From Cystobacter fuscus DSM 2262 (GTDB lineage Bacteria > Myxococcota > Myxococcia > Myxococcales > Myxococcaceae): 64,000 nucleotides of DNA. The stretch's first letter is position 1; each line of letters begins with the position of its first letter. The notes under the pieces were generated by a model, which saw only the letters and a program-made list of their open reading frames with translations, searched no databases and was not told the DNA's origin. The DNA is taken from positions 434,001 through 498,000 of the forward strand of contig NZ_ANAH02000064.1 in NCBI RefSeq assembly GCF_000335475.2. Direction: 5' to 3'. This document shows, in pieces, positions 24,816 through 34,953 of the stretch. A program made the translations under genes and the position numbers.

Positions 24816-25595
24816 ATGAAGCGAGTGCTGGGTGTAATGGTCGGCCTGCTGGCGCTGACGGCGACGGCCAAGCCCGTGCAGAAGCCGGTGGTGTATGAGC
24901 TGGAGGGAACGAAGTTCGAGGGCGTGCTCGTCTACGACGACGCCGTGAAGACCCCCCGTCCGGGGCTGGTGCTGGTGCCCAACTGGCTGGGCGTCAACGA
25001 GCCCAACGTGAAGCAGGCGGTCCTGGTGGCGGGCAAGCAGTACGTCATCTTCGTCACCGACCTGTACGGCCAGGGCGTGCGCCCCAAGAACCCCGACGAG
25101 GCGGCCAAGGCCGCCGGCGCGGTGAAGGGCGATCGCAAGCTCATGCGCGCGCGTGTGAACAAGGCCCTGGACGTGCTGCGCACCGAGGGCAAGGCGGTGG
25201 GGCTCGACGCGAAGAAGCTGGGCGCCATCGGCTTCTGCCTGGGCGGCACCACGGTGCTGGAGCTGGCACGCAGCGGCGCTCCCGTCGCCGGCGTGGTGTC
25301 CTTCCATGGTGGTCTGGACGCGCCTCTTCCCGCCGCCGAGGGAGCCCTCACCGCCAAGGTGCTCGCGCTGCACGGGGCCGAGGATCCCTTCGTCCCCCCC
25401 GCCGAGGTGAAGGGCTTCGAGGAGGAGATGCGCAAGGCCAAGGCCGACTGGGAGCTGGTGTCCTACGGCGGCGCCGTGCACAGCTTCACCGACCTGGACG
25501 CCAATGCCCCGGGTCAGTTCCAGTACGACGCCAAGGTGGCCAAACGCGCCTACCTCGCGATGAACAACTTCTTCGCCGAGGCCTTCGCGAAGTAG
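24816..25595 (+). CDS. Secreted dienelactone hydrolase-family enzyme
   Basis: A 259-residue alpha/beta hydrolase with a Sec signal peptide (MKRVLGVMVGLLALTATA). The catalytic triad of the dienelactone hydrolase family is visible: Cys in GFCLGG (about residue 145), Asp in HGAEDPF and His in AVHSF. GAGGAG precedes the ATG by 8-9 nt. It stands alone between the peroxidase operon and a lipoprotein gene, and a GC-rich hairpin follows it. Export makes a catabolic role in chlorocatechol breakdown unlikely; it may hydrolyse extracellular lactones or esters. Confidence 0.9.
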   Translation: MKRVLGVMVGLLALTATAKPVQKPVVYELEGTKFEGVLVYDDAVKTPRPGLVLVPNWLGVNEPNVKQAVLVAGKQYVIFVTDLYGQGVRPKNPDEAAKAAGAVKGDRKLMRARVNKALDVLRTEGKAVGLDAKKLGAIGFCLGGTTVLELARSGAPVAGVVSFHGGLDAPLPAAEGALTAKVLALHGAEDPFVPPAEVKGFEEEMRKAKADWELVSYGGAVHSFTDLDANAPGQFQYDAKVAKRAYLAMNNFFAEAFAK

Positions 25596-25603
25596 CGAAC
25601 GCG

Positions 25604-25632
25604 AGGGCTCGCGTGTTCCCTCCGCGAGCCCT
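25604..25632 (+). terminator. Hairpin terminator after the dienelactone hydrolase gene
   Basis: A perfect 10-bp stem (AGGGCTCGCG with CGCGAGCCCT) around a 9-nt loop begins 8 nt after the stop codon. No long T run follows (only TTCG), so efficiency is uncertain. Confidence 0.55.
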
Positions 25633-25768
25633 TCGTGGGTAGGAAATGTCTTCCGACAGGGCAAGGAGTTTCCCCTCGCCCTGTTCGCTCCCAGTGCGAG
25701 GGGTGGAGGGTTCACCCGGCACTTCAAGTGCATCGGCCGCCGGACGGACGAGGAGCCGGGAGGCGCGG

Positions 25769-27715
25769 GTGCACGTGAGCAGAGGGTCGCTGGCGGTGGG
25801 CGTCGTGTGGGGCCTGGCGATGCTGGGCGGGTGTGGAGAAGGCGCCTCGCCCGAGGAGCCGTGGGACCCGCTGAAGTCCCAGGCGCAGGCCAGGAGCGGC
25901 ACGCCCACCCCGGCGTGCGAGCCCGAGACCTTCTCCTACGATGTCCAGGTGCATCCCTCGGATGACACCTCCGCCACCGCGGACGCGCCCCGCTCGTTCT
26001 TCGGGATGTCCCGGACGCTGCTGTCCGACGCCAATCCCCGGCAGGAGGCGTACCTGCGCTTCACCACCGCCTTCAAGGGCTTCCAGCGGGCCCGGTTGAT
26101 CCTCCATGTCGCGGACGGTTCCTCCGATGGCCCCGCGCTGTATGCCACCGAGTCCACCTGGAACGAGAACGCGCTGACGTGGAATACGCGCCCGGCTCCA
26201 CGAGGACAGGCCCTGGGCAACCTGGGCGCCGTCACCGCGGGCGCACAGGTGGAATACGACGTGACCGCCGCCGTGGCGAACGGGGGCAGCGCGCACGCCT
26301 TCGTCCTCGTGCCCGACAGTGGCGATGGCACGGACTTCTACTCGAAGGAGGAGCCCCGGTACGAGTTGCAGCCGGTGCTCGTGCTCACCTTCACCACCAG
26401 CGCCTGCACCCGTCAGGGCAGCGGGGGGACCGTCATCGGCGTCTCGCGAGAAGGCGGTCCGGGGGACGAACAGGCGAGGGACCTGGCCGTGGATGCGAAC
26501 GGGGGGTTCGTCATCGCGGGCGAGTCCCGCACGGACCGGCGGGGGCTGACGCTCTCGCGCTATCGCGCGGATGGGTCCCAGGAGTGGTCGCGCGTCTTCT
26601 CCCTCGAGAACGGCTCGTCCCTGAACCCCTCCCGGGTGACGATCACCCCCCTGGGCAACATCCTCGTGGTGGGCCATTACGCGGGCTCGCCCGAGCTGGG
26701 CACCGGGCCGCTCCCCGCGGCCCTCGGATCGAACCTCTTCATCGCCAAGTTCACGCCCACCGGCAGGCCGGTGTGGCTCAAGGGCTTCGGTACGGGCGAT
26801 GGGCGCACGCCCTCGTCCGCCTTCGCCTTCGCCGTGGCCACCGATGCCCAGGGCAGCCTGCTCGTCACCGGGTACTTCCACGGCGCCATGAACCTGGGCG
26901 GCGCCACCCTGGACGCGGGGGTCCGCAGCCGCGAGCCCTTCCTGCTTCCGGGGATGTTCCTCGCCCGGTTCTCCTGGGAGGGTGAGCACCTCTGGTCCCG
27001 CGCCTGGGACGCGGGCAGCCTGGGCACCGAGGGGCATGCGCTGGCGACGGACAGCGCGGGCAACGTGCTGCTCGGTGGCGTGGCGAGCCCGGACTTCACC
27101 ACCGGCTCTAGCGAACTGGGGGCCACGGGCGCGCGGACCCCCTTCATCGCCTCGTTCTCCCCGGCCGATGGCCAGCAGCAATGGTCGCGGCCGCTCAATG
27201 GTGCCAGCGGGCTCGTGAAGGGACTGGCCGTGCTGGCCCGGGACGCGGTGGCCTTCACCGGGCAGTTCAGCGGAGCCTTCACCTTCGACGAGCAGACGGT
27301 GTCCAGCTCCCCGTCGTCGGACCTCCTGCTGGGCATCCTGGATGCACAGGGCGCGGCTCGCTGGGCCCGCCGGTATGGCGGGGAGGAGGCCTCGGAGTAC
27401 CCGCGGCGGCTGGCCACGGACGCGGCGGGCAACCTCGTGGTGATGGGGGTCGCCTCGGGCGTCGCGGACCTCGGGGGCGGAGCGATCAGCCCCTCCTGGT
27501 ACGACGTCCACGGCTTCGTGGCCAGCTATGGCCCCACCGGCGAGCACCGCTGGTCCCGGAGCCTGGACTCGTGGCGGGAGCTCTCCCTGCTGGGCGTGCG
27601 GCCCTCGGGCGAGACGCTCGTCGGGGGTCCCCTCCAGGGGCCGATGACGTTCGCCGGCACGACGTACACCCCCGTGGGGGCATCGGACTCGCTGTGGCTG
27701 CGGCTGGCGCCTTGA
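25769..27715 (+). CDS. Large lipoprotein with DNRLRE/CBM96-like domain and beta-propeller-like (SBBP) repeats
   Basis: About 648 residues. The start is placed at GTG 25769 (GGGAGG 5-6 nt upstream) because it gives a compact lipoprotein signal with lipobox LGGC; a GTG at 25775 and an ATG at 25646 are alternatives. The first third (VHPSDDTSATADAPRS, then LRFTTAF, STWNENALTWNTRPAP) is a DNRLRE/CBM96-like beta-sandwich. The rest consists of about six repeats of the type LAVDANGGFVIAGE or VATDAQGSLLVTGYF, the SBBP pattern that folds as a propeller. Likely an outer-surface protein of unknown ligand. It is convergent with the next gene, with only 9 nt between them. Confidence 0.85.
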   Translation: MHVSRGSLAVGVVWGLAMLGGCGEGASPEEPWDPLKSQAQARSGTPTPACEPETFSYDVQVHPSDDTSATADAPRSFFGMSRTLLSDANPRQEAYLRFTTAFKGFQRARLILHVADGSSDGPALYATESTWNENALTWNTRPAPRGQALGNLGAVTAGAQVEYDVTAAVANGGSAHAFVLVPDSGDGTDFYSKEEPRYELQPVLVLTFTTSACTRQGSGGTVIGVSREGGPGDEQARDLAVDANGGFVIAGESRTDRRGLTLSRYRADGSQEWSRVFSLENGSSLNPSRVTITPLGNILVVGHYAGSPELGTGPLPAALGSNLFIAKFTPTGRPVWLKGFGTGDGRTPSSAFAFAVATDAQGSLLVTGYFHGAMNLGGATLDAGVRSREPFLLPGMFLARFSWEGEHLWSRAWDAGSLGTEGHALATDSAGNVLLGGVASPDFTTGSSELGATGARTPFIASFSPADGQQQWSRPLNGASGLVKGLAVLARDAVAFTGQFSGAFTFDEQTVSSSPSSDLLLGILDAQGAARWARRYGGEEASEYPRRLATDAAGNLVVMGVASGVADLGGGAISPSWYDVHGFVASYGPTGEHRWSRSLDSWRELSLLGVRPSGETLVGGPLQGPMTFAGTTYTPVGASDSLWLRLAP

Positions 27716-27724
27716 GGGGCGTGG

Positions 27725-28837
27725 TCACCGGGGAATGTGTTGTTCGAGCGGCAGGGTGACACGGAAGGTCGAGCCCTCTCCAGCCCTGCTGCTCACCTCG
27801 ATGCCCCCGCCATGCTGCTCGGCGATCTTCCGGCAGATGGCGAGGCCAATCCCCGTGCCCTCGTACCGCTCGCGGCCGTGCAGGCGCTGGAATAGCTGGA
27901 AGAGGCGGTCGGTGTATTTCTCGTCGAAGCCGATGCCGTTGTCCTCCACCACCAGGACGCACCACTGGCCCCGGGCGTCCACCTTTCCGTGGACGCGCAG
28001 CAGGGGAGTCACTCCCTCTCGGCGGAACTTGAGGGCATTGCCCATCAGGTGGCGCAGCAGCTGGCGCATCTGCGTGGCGTCGGCCTCGAGCACGGGCAGG
28101 GCCTCGAGCGTGACACTCGCCCCCGTCTGCTCGACGGCGGTCTTCAGCTCCTCCAGCACCTCGCGGGCGACGACGGACAGGTCCACCCGGGTGAAGGGCC
28201 GGGCCCTGGATGACACCCGGGAGTAGGTGAGCAGATCGTCGAGCAGCCGGCGCATGAGCGCCGAGGTCCCCTGCATCCGCTCGAGGCATTCGCGGCCCTC
28301 GGGACCCAGCGCCCCGGAGGCGAGCTTCGTCAGCCGCTCGCCGAAGGTCTGGAGCTTGCGCAGGGGCTCCTGAAGATCGTGCGACACCACGTGGGCGAAG
28401 CGCTCCAGCTCCCGTCTGGAGCGCTCCAGGCGCTGCTGGGTCACCTTGTGCTGGGTGATGTCGGTGACGATGACGGTGAAGCCCACCACCTGGCCGTCCC
28501 GCGAGATGGGGCCCACCTGTCCCGCGTACCATTCGGAACCCACCTCGAACCGGCTCTGGACCTCGAACGGGTAGGGCTTCCCGGTGGAGCGCACCTCGAG
28601 GAAGGCCCGGCGGCACGACTCGGCCGCCTCGGGGTTGAGCCAGTCGTAGAGGGGCTTGCCCACCACGCGCTCCAGCGGGAGCTGGGGTTGGACGTGGTTG
28701 ATGAAGCGGATGCGCCCGTCCAGATCGCAGGTGAACATGTAGCCAGGCGCCTGGGCGAGCAGCTCCCGCACCCCGAAGAGCTCCTCCTCCGGGGAGGAGT
28801 TCCGCGCCTCCGCCTCGGGCCCACTGCTCGCTTTCAT
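27725..28837 (-). CDS. PAS-domain sensor histidine kinase
   Basis: About 370 residues from the ATG at 28835-28837. A PAS domain (residues about 25-140; LFGVRELLAQAPGYMF, then YPFEVQSRF) is followed by a HisKA dimerisation helix with HDLQEP (phospho-acceptor His) and a HATPase domain with N (LMGNALKF), G1 (VEDNGIGF), F and G2 (GTGIGLAI) boxes. No membrane spans are seen, so it is cytoplasmic. No cognate response regulator is adjacent (an orphan kinase, common in myxobacteria). A longer start at 28960 would overlap the divergent gene and is less likely. Confidence 0.92.
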   Translation of the reverse strand: MKASSGPEAEARNSSPEEELFGVRELLAQAPGYMFTCDLDGRIRFINHVQPQLPLERVVGKPLYDWLNPEAAESCRRAFLEVRSTGKPYPFEVQSRFEVGSEWYAGQVGPISRDGQVVGFTVIVTDITQHKVTQQRLERSRRELERFAHVVSHDLQEPLRKLQTFGERLTKLASGALGPEGRECLERMQGTSALMRRLLDDLLTYSRVSSRARPFTRVDLSVVAREVLEELKTAVEQTGASVTLEALPVLEADATQMRQLLRHLMGNALKFRREGVTPLLRVHGKVDARGQWCVLVVEDNGIGFDEKYTDRLFQLFQRLHGRERYEGTGIGLAICRKIAEQHGGGIEVSSRAGEGSTFRVTLPLEQHIPR

Positions 28838-28958
28838 GATGTCTTGCCCCCGTGAGCGCTCGGCCGACTCATCGTAGGTAGGCGCCTGGGGGCTGTAAAG
28901 CAACCCACGGAGAGCACTTGCCTTGACGTGAGCCGGCACGGCATAGGCATCCCCGCGC

Positions 28959-29858
28959 ATGATCGACTACGACCCGCATCGCTGGTGGACGTACCTCCAT
29001 TACCTCCGGGGCTCGATGATCAAGGAGATCGTCTACCGGGTGCTGGCCTGTGTGCTGTGGTCCGTGGGGGTGACGGCCGTCCATCTGCATGTCCGCCCCA
29101 TGGACATCCCGGCCACCGTGCACACGCTGGCGGGCATCTCGTTGAGCCTCCTGCTCGTCTTCCGCACCAACTCCTCCTATGACCGCTTCTGGGAGGGGCG
29201 GAAGCTGTGGGGTGGCATCGTCAACGAGACGCGCAACCTGGCGCGCGCCGCTGGCGTCTTCCTGCGCGGCGACGCCGCCCTCTACGGCGCGCTGGTGCGC
29301 TGGACCACGGCCTTCCCGTACGCGTCCGCCGCGGCGCTTCGGGGGAGCCCGGTCGATCTGGGGCCCAGCGCGGCCGGGCTGTCGACCGAGCAGGTGGCCC
29401 AGGTGCGTGGCGCCCAGCACGTGCCGCTCGCCGTGGCGCGGCGGATGAGCGAGGTGCTCGATGAGGGCCGGCGCCGCGGCTACTACGCCGAATACGTCCA
29501 GTTGCAGCTCGACCAGAACGTCCAGTTGCTCATCGACTACCTGGGCGGCTGTGAGCGCATCCACAAGACGCCCATGCCCTTCGCGTACATGCTGCACCTG
29601 CGCCGAGCGCTCGTCCTGTATTGCTTCTCGCTGCCCCTGGCCCTGGTGGACTCGTTCGGGTGGGCCACGGTGCCGGCCACGTTCGTCGTCGCCTACCTCT
29701 TCTTCGGCATCGAGGAGATCGGCGTGGAGATCGAAGATCCCTTCGGCAACGACGACAACGATCTGCCCCTCGAGCGCATCTGCGACACCATCCAGAAGAA
29801 CCTGACGGCGCTCCTGCCCGACGAAGGGGGCGCGCCCCCGGTCAGTCCCACCCCCTGA
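28959..29858 (+). CDS. Bestrophin-like (RFP-TM/UPF0187) chloride-channel family protein
   Basis: A 299-residue membrane protein. It has the family hallmarks: a first hydrophobic hairpin, the motif RTNSSYDRFWEGRKLWGG near residue 68, the middle helices, a late pair of spans, and the EDPFGNDDNDLPLE C-terminal signature around residue 265. Bacterial homologues form pentameric anion or cation channels. It is divergent from the PAS kinase with a gap of about 120 nt. Its last 17 bp overlap the 3' end of the convergent giant membrane protein gene. Confidence 0.93.
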   Translation: MIDYDPHRWWTYLHYLRGSMIKEIVYRVLACVLWSVGVTAVHLHVRPMDIPATVHTLAGISLSLLLVFRTNSSYDRFWEGRKLWGGIVNETRNLARAAGVFLRGDAALYGALVRWTTAFPYASAAALRGSPVDLGPSAAGLSTEQVAQVRGAQHVPLAVARRMSEVLDEGRRRGYYAEYVQLQLDQNVQLLIDYLGGCERIHKTPMPFAYMLHLRRALVLYCFSLPLALVDSFGWATVPATFVVAYLFFGIEEIGVEIEDPFGNDDNDLPLERICDTIQKNLTALLPDEGGAPPVSPTP

Positions 29859-32800
29859 TGGCCACGCTCGCGCGTCGCCACAGCAGGTCCACCCGCTGGC
29901 GGTGGAGGGTGGCGAGCACCCGGCCGCCCACGATGGCGAGCCCCGTGAGCGTCATCACCCCGAAGCCGACACGGTGATCCCTCAGCCCGGCGTGCACGAG
30001 CGTGGCCGCCACGTCGAGCGTGAGGAACAGCGTGCCCAGCGCCAGGTAGGCGCGGATGCGCAGGGCCATGCCCACCATTACTCCCAGCAGACACACCGCG
30101 CCGAAGAGGACGGCGTACGTGCCGTCCTCGGCGAGCCCGAGCCGCAGCGTCAGCTTCGCCGCCGCGGGCACGTACAGCAGCAGGCCGCCCACCACGCGCA
30201 CGGCGTTCCTCGCCGCCTGGGGGAGGCTGCTCGTGAAGAGCTGGCCCAGCATCAACAGCAGCAGGCCGAGCGGCGCCAGGTAGACCTCGATGCCCTCCAG
30301 GTCCATGGAGAGCGCGGCCACGAGCAGCGCCGCGTTGCAGGCGGCCGCCGCGAGCGAGCCGAACAGGCGGCTGCGCTCCACCGCGCCCAGCGCCGCGTAC
30401 AAGAGGCTCGAGCCGCCCGCCAGCAGCGCCGCTTCGCCCGTGGCCTCGCTCGGGAGCACCAGGGCCATGCCCAGGGGCAGCAACGCCGCGAACCGGCGCG
30501 TCGCTCGCGCCACCGGGGGAATGCCCGCCCGCCGCGTCAGCACCGTCACCCCCACCAGCACGAAGCCGAGCACCAGGGCGAAGAGCGCATCGTGCTCGGG
30601 GCGCAGATCCCGCGCGTACAAGAGCCGCACGAGCGCGTACAGCCCCACCGCCGCCACCTGCACGAAGTACACGTGCCGGCCCGTCCGCTCGCGCCAGGCG
30701 CAGTGCAGCGCCACCGCCACCGCCAGTCCAAGGGCGCCCAACGCCAGCGGCAGGGCGCTCTCGTCCGGCGGGCTTCCCTGCGCCGCCATCAGCGCGAGCA
30801 GGGCACCGGTGAGCACCAGCCACGCATCCCGGCCCCAGACGAGCCCCCCGGTGAGATCCTCCCGGGTGGCGCGCAGCCAGCGGCCCGCGGCGTGCGCGAG
30901 CGCCGCGACTCCCGCCACGCCGAGCGTGAGCGCGGGGCCGTGCAGGGTGAGCAGGGCCGAGTACGCGTTGCTGGTGCCGAGCCCGGCGACGAACGCCACG
31001 AGTGCCACCGAGAGTCCCGTCACCGCCGCGAGGCCCGCGAGCATCGTGCCCCACGCCGCGCCCAGGCCGGCCAGGGCGCCCTTCCACTGCGCCGCGCCGA
31101 GGAACAGCGTGGTGGCGAGCAGCGCCAGGGTCACGGGCAGGGCCACGCTCTGGCTCCAGGCCGCGTCCCAGCTCCGCACGACGGCCTCGATCAGCACCCA
31201 GGGCATGGCCACTTCCGGCTTCGGACTTCCCCCGGTGGCCAGGGCGTACAGCAGTGCATGGACCCCGTAGAACAGCGCCCCGAGCTGGGCCTGGACCCGC
31301 GAGCGCTCCGGGTTGTGCTTCCTCCACCGGGCCACGTGGGGGCTCAGGAACACCGCCAGGAGCCCCACGAACGCGAGCACCGGCCCCGGCCAGACGGCGA
31401 ACCGGGGCTCACGGTGCGCCAGGGCGTGGACGAGCAACAGCAGCCCCCCCGCGCACACCAGACGGCCCAGGGCTCGCGCCCGGCTCGCGCTCAGCAGCAG
31501 CAGTCCGGCCCCGAGCGTGAGCACGGCCGCCTCCAGCCCGGGCTGGAAGAACGCTGCCACGAAGACGAGCCCCGCGGCGATACCCGCCCACCGCTGGAAG
31601 AGGTTCGCGAGACTGGGAAGGAAGCGATGCCGCGCCTCCACCCCGGTGAGCACCTGGCCCACGCCGGCATAGACGAACCCCGCCGCGGCGATGCCCCCGA
31701 AGGCGCGGTACCACACCGAGGCGATGGTTTCTCCGGACTTCAGCCACGCCCCACGGGCGAGCCATGACAGGTCCCGGGTGAGCTCCAGGGTGTCGGCGCG
31801 AATCCACCGGCCTCCCGGTGGATCCATCGCCACGAGCGCATGTCCCAGGGGCGTGCCCTGGACGGCCCACAGCGCGGCGCCCGGCAGACCCAGCAGCAGG
31901 GCCGCCTTCACGAGCGGCCGCGACTCGAAGGCCGTGGCGAGCAGCAGGGCCAGGAGCGCGGCCCCCAGGGGAAACAGGGGCGGCACCACCGTCAGCGCAC
32001 GGGTCAGGACGGGCCCGCCCATGTGCAGGGGATTTCCCGCGAGCACCAGCCCCAACACGGCCACTCCCGCGAAGGGGACGTACTGGTACAGGGGGCCATG
32101 GCGCTCGTTCTCCAGGAGGAGCCCGAGGGCCGGGCCGAAGCGCCGCGTGGCGAGCGCCAGCAACCAGAGCCCCCCACCGATGCACGTCAGCTTCAGGGCG
32201 ACCACGTCGGGAGGCAACGGGCGCCCCAGGCGGTTGAGCACCGCGGTGAGCGCGATGAAGAGCCCCACGGCGGCGAGCGTTCCCACCGAGCCGCGCAGAC
32301 GCCACGTGACGAAGCCTCGCGACAGGAAGGCCAGCGCCGCGCCCGCCACGAGCAGCGCGCCCGCGAGCACGACGTTGGGGCGGCCCTGCTCCGTGGGAGA
32401 CACCATCCACGTCGTCAGCAACAGGAGGGAGAACACGCTCCCCATGAGGGCCACGGAGGCGAAGCCATCGGTGTACAGCGCCCGGCCGGATTCGGGGAAC
32501 GGCAGCCGGAACCATCCGATCAGCCGCCGGGCCTTGGGGCGCGGCTCCCGGGAGCTGGCCTCTCCGTGACGCGGTGACGCGATGAGGGAAAACCCCAGCG
32601 CCACGCCCGCGAGGTGCAGGGCGCGGACATCGAGGAGCATGCCCACCGGGACGAAGTGGAAGAGGGGCAGCCAGACCGCGGTGGCGAGCGCCCAGGCCGC
32701 CAGGGCGCTGACGAGCCGGCTGCGATCCCGTCTCGCCCGCAGCAGCAGGAGCCCCGAGAGGAAGAGGGCCGGCGCACAACCCAGGACGACGTCCTGGAGC

Positions 32801-34854
32801 GCGTCCATCGTGAGGGGCGCGTGCGGCGGGAACCAGTTCGCGCCCATGTCGAGCAACACCGTGGAGCGCAGGGCCCCCAGCGCGGCCACCACGAGCGAGA
32901 GATCATCCAGGGGCAGGAACTCATCCGTCTTGCCCGCGCGACGCAGCCACGCGTCCTGGAGCAGACCGGCTCCGGCGTAGAGCGCCGCCATCACGCCGAG
33001 CAGTCCCAGGGCCGGAGCGGGGCCGGGCACCCCGAGCATGTCGACGAGCGCCAGTCCACTCACGAGCGCCCCGAGTCCTCCCAGGTAGTGCAGGCCCCTC
33101 CAGCGAAAGCCTCCCGTGAGGTGCGCGGAGAGGGCCACCAGCGCACCCGCCATGATGGATGGCCTCGGATCGTCCAAGCCCTCGCCCAGGACATCGAACG
33201 AGGTCAGGGCCAGCGAGGCCACCGAGAGCACCACGCCCCAACCCAGCAACCGGGAGCGCAGCCTGCTCGATTCACTCACGCGCGCCACGGGCAGCAGCCC
33301 CGCGCCCACGACCGCGAGTCCCACCATCCAGGCCTGGGGCACTCCGGGGATCCCCAACCGCGCCAGCAGGACGCTGGCCAGTGCCAGGGACAGCACCCCG
33401 GGATGCACGAGCGCGGGGCGCGCGGACCCGATGACGAAGAAGGCCAGCGACGCCGCCAGGGGGGAGAGGGCCGAGGCGAGGTCCACGTTGGGTGTCACTC
33501 CAGGCGACAGGCCGAGGGCCACGGTGGCACTGGCGAGCGCCCCGCAGGCCACCACCGCGTATGCGATCGTCTCCACCACCGGGGCCGTTCGCGGATGGAG
33601 TTCGTGCGCCCTCGGCTGGATCGCCGCGCCCGCGACCACGGTGGCGAGCGCCATGCCCCAGAGTGTCATGCCACTCAGGAGCGGATTGCCCGGGGAGAGG
33701 GCGGCGAAGCCCTCCGGCGCGCTCGCCACCGTGAAGAGCGCCAGCGCGGCGGCGCCGTAGAGGCCGGTGGAGAGGACCGCCAGCGCGGCCCGGCTCGCGG
33801 CTTCCTTCCGGACGCGCCACACCGAGCCCGCCAGCGCCGCCACGCCCACGAAGGCGCAGAGGGTACGGGCCCCGGGGGCCTCGTCCAACGCCATCAACGG
33901 CAGTCCGGCCAGGAGCGAGGGAATCAGCGCCCCCCCGAGCGACACCGGGGACGCTCCGTACAGCAGCCGCGCCGTGGGCCGCAGGGTGACGAGACATAGC
34001 CCGGTGAGCCCGGCGGCCACGGCGCCTCCCAACAGGGGCTCCAGCGCCACGAGGGAGGACAGCGCGACGTAGACGACCGGCAGCAGCGCGATGCCGATGC
34101 TCGCGAGCACCCGTCCCACCGAGGCCGAGCGCCGGGAGAGGAACACGCCGAGCCCGATGAAGGCCGCGTGGTAGGCGAAGAGGGCGCCCGTGACGAGCAG
34201 TTGCCGGGGCACGCCCCCGAGTGCCCGCCATGCCTCGCGCACGCCCATCAGCGAGCCGCCGAGCACCAGCACCGCGCCGAGGAACCACCAGACATACTCG
34301 TGCAGCTTGGGCGCCGAGTCGCTCGTGTCCGCCGTGTCGCCATCGAGCGCGGCCATGGCCTCCAGGCCGCCCAGCGCGCCCGCGTCCACGCGGTGGAAGA
34401 GCGCCTGTCCCGAGTCCGAGGCGAGGTCGAGACCGTCCTCATGATCGTGGGCACGGCGCTCGCGCCGGAGCGCCTGTTGCCGGGCCTCGCGCTCCTCGCG
34501 GGCCCTGTCCTCCAGCGACTGGAAGAACGAGCGGCCCCAGGTGGGGCGCCAGTCCTCGAGCGCCGCGAGCTTGTCGGCGAGCGCGTCGGCCTTCTGTTCC
34601 AGCGTCGGTGGCTCCTCGAGGAGGGGGGCCGCGACGCTCACGGCGGTGGCGCCCACCAGGGCATCGGAGAGCCGGGTCGCGGTGGGCTCATCGATCAGCC
34701 GCGTGGCGCGCAGGGCGGAGATCTTCCGCTGGAGCCGCTCCTGGACGAGCGACTCCAGGCTGTCCGAGGTGAGGGGTTGGAGCGAGGCGCCACACACCGG
34801 ACAGGTGGACTCGGGCGCCTCGATGCGGGGTTCGGCGCAGGTCAGACAGAGCAT
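29842..34854 (-). CDS. Giant polytopic membrane protein with N-terminal zinc ribbon
   Basis: 1,670 residues, ATG at 34852-34854. The N terminus has a CxxC...CxxC zinc-ribbon pattern (C3, C6, C18, C21), then about 150 charged, coiled-coil-like residues. From about residue 200 to the end there is almost continuous hydrophobic sequence that could form 40 or more helices, broken by short Arg/Pro-rich loops. I know no enzyme with this layout; a loose resemblance to DUF2157/DUF2339-type long membrane proteins is possible. Single gene, strongly GC-biased codons, no frameshift visible over 5 kb. Function unknown. Confidence 0.85.
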   Translation of the reverse strand: MLCLTCAEPRIEAPESTCPVCGASLQPLTSDSLESLVQERLQRKISALRATRLIDEPTATRLSDALVGATAVSVAAPLLEEPPTLEQKADALADKLAALEDWRPTWGRSFFQSLEDRAREEREARQQALRRERRAHDHEDGLDLASDSGQALFHRVDAGALGGLEAMAALDGDTADTSDSAPKLHEYVWWFLGAVLVLGGSLMGVREAWRALGGVPRQLLVTGALFAYHAAFIGLGVFLSRRSASVGRVLASIGIALLPVVYVALSSLVALEPLLGGAVAAGLTGLCLVTLRPTARLLYGASPVSLGGALIPSLLAGLPLMALDEAPGARTLCAFVGVAALAGSVWRVRKEAASRAALAVLSTGLYGAAALALFTVASAPEGFAALSPGNPLLSGMTLWGMALATVVAGAAIQPRAHELHPRTAPVVETIAYAVVACGALASATVALGLSPGVTPNVDLASALSPLAASLAFFVIGSARPALVHPGVLSLALASVLLARLGIPGVPQAWMVGLAVVGAGLLPVARVSESSRLRSRLLGWGVVLSVASLALTSFDVLGEGLDDPRPSIMAGALVALSAHLTGGFRWRGLHYLGGLGALVSGLALVDMLGVPGPAPALGLLGVMAALYAGAGLLQDAWLRRAGKTDEFLPLDDLSLVVAALGALRSTVLLDMGANWFPPHAPLTMDALQDVVLGCAPALFLSGLLLLRARRDRSRLVSALAAWALATAVWLPLFHFVPVGMLLDVRALHLAGVALGFSLIASPRHGEASSREPRPKARRLIGWFRLPFPESGRALYTDGFASVALMGSVFSLLLLTTWMVSPTEQGRPNVVLAGALLVAGAALAFLSRGFVTWRLRGSVGTLAAVGLFIALTAVLNRLGRPLPPDVVALKLTCIGGGLWLLALATRRFGPALGLLLENERHGPLYQYVPFAGVAVLGLVLAGNPLHMGGPVLTRALTVVPPLFPLGAALLALLLATAFESRPLVKAALLLGLPGAALWAVQGTPLGHALVAMDPPGGRWIRADTLELTRDLSWLARGAWLKSGETIASVWYRAFGGIAAAGFVYAGVGQVLTGVEARHRFLPSLANLFQRWAGIAAGLVFVAAFFQPGLEAAVLTLGAGLLLLSASRARALGRLVCAGGLLLLVHALAHREPRFAVWPGPVLAFVGLLAVFLSPHVARWRKHNPERSRVQAQLGALFYGVHALLYALATGGSPKPEVAMPWVLIEAVVRSWDAAWSQSVALPVTLALLATTLFLGAAQWKGALAGLGAAWGTMLAGLAAVTGLSVALVAFVAGLGTSNAYSALLTLHGPALTLGVAGVAALAHAAGRWLRATREDLTGGLVWGRDAWLVLTGALLALMAAQGSPPDESALPLALGALGLAVAVALHCAWRERTGRHVYFVQVAAVGLYALVRLLYARDLRPEHDALFALVLGFVLVGVTVLTRRAGIPPVARATRRFAALLPLGMALVLPSEATGEAALLAGGSSLLYAALGAVERSRLFGSLAAAACNAALLVAALSMDLEGIEVYLAPLGLLLLMLGQLFTSSLPQAARNAVRVVGGLLLYVPAAAKLTLRLGLAEDGTYAVLFGAVCLLGVMVGMALRIRAYLALGTLFLTLDVAATLVHAGLRDHRVGFGVMTLTGLAIVGGRVLATLHRQRVDLLWRRASVAIRGWD

Positions 34855-34953
34855 GGGCGCGGACAAGACTAGACGGTTTGCCCTCCGGCTCGAAAGCGGG
34901 GGGCTCCCCATGCGCTCGTGCCGCCCCGTGGGTGGACGGTATAGAAGCCCGCC

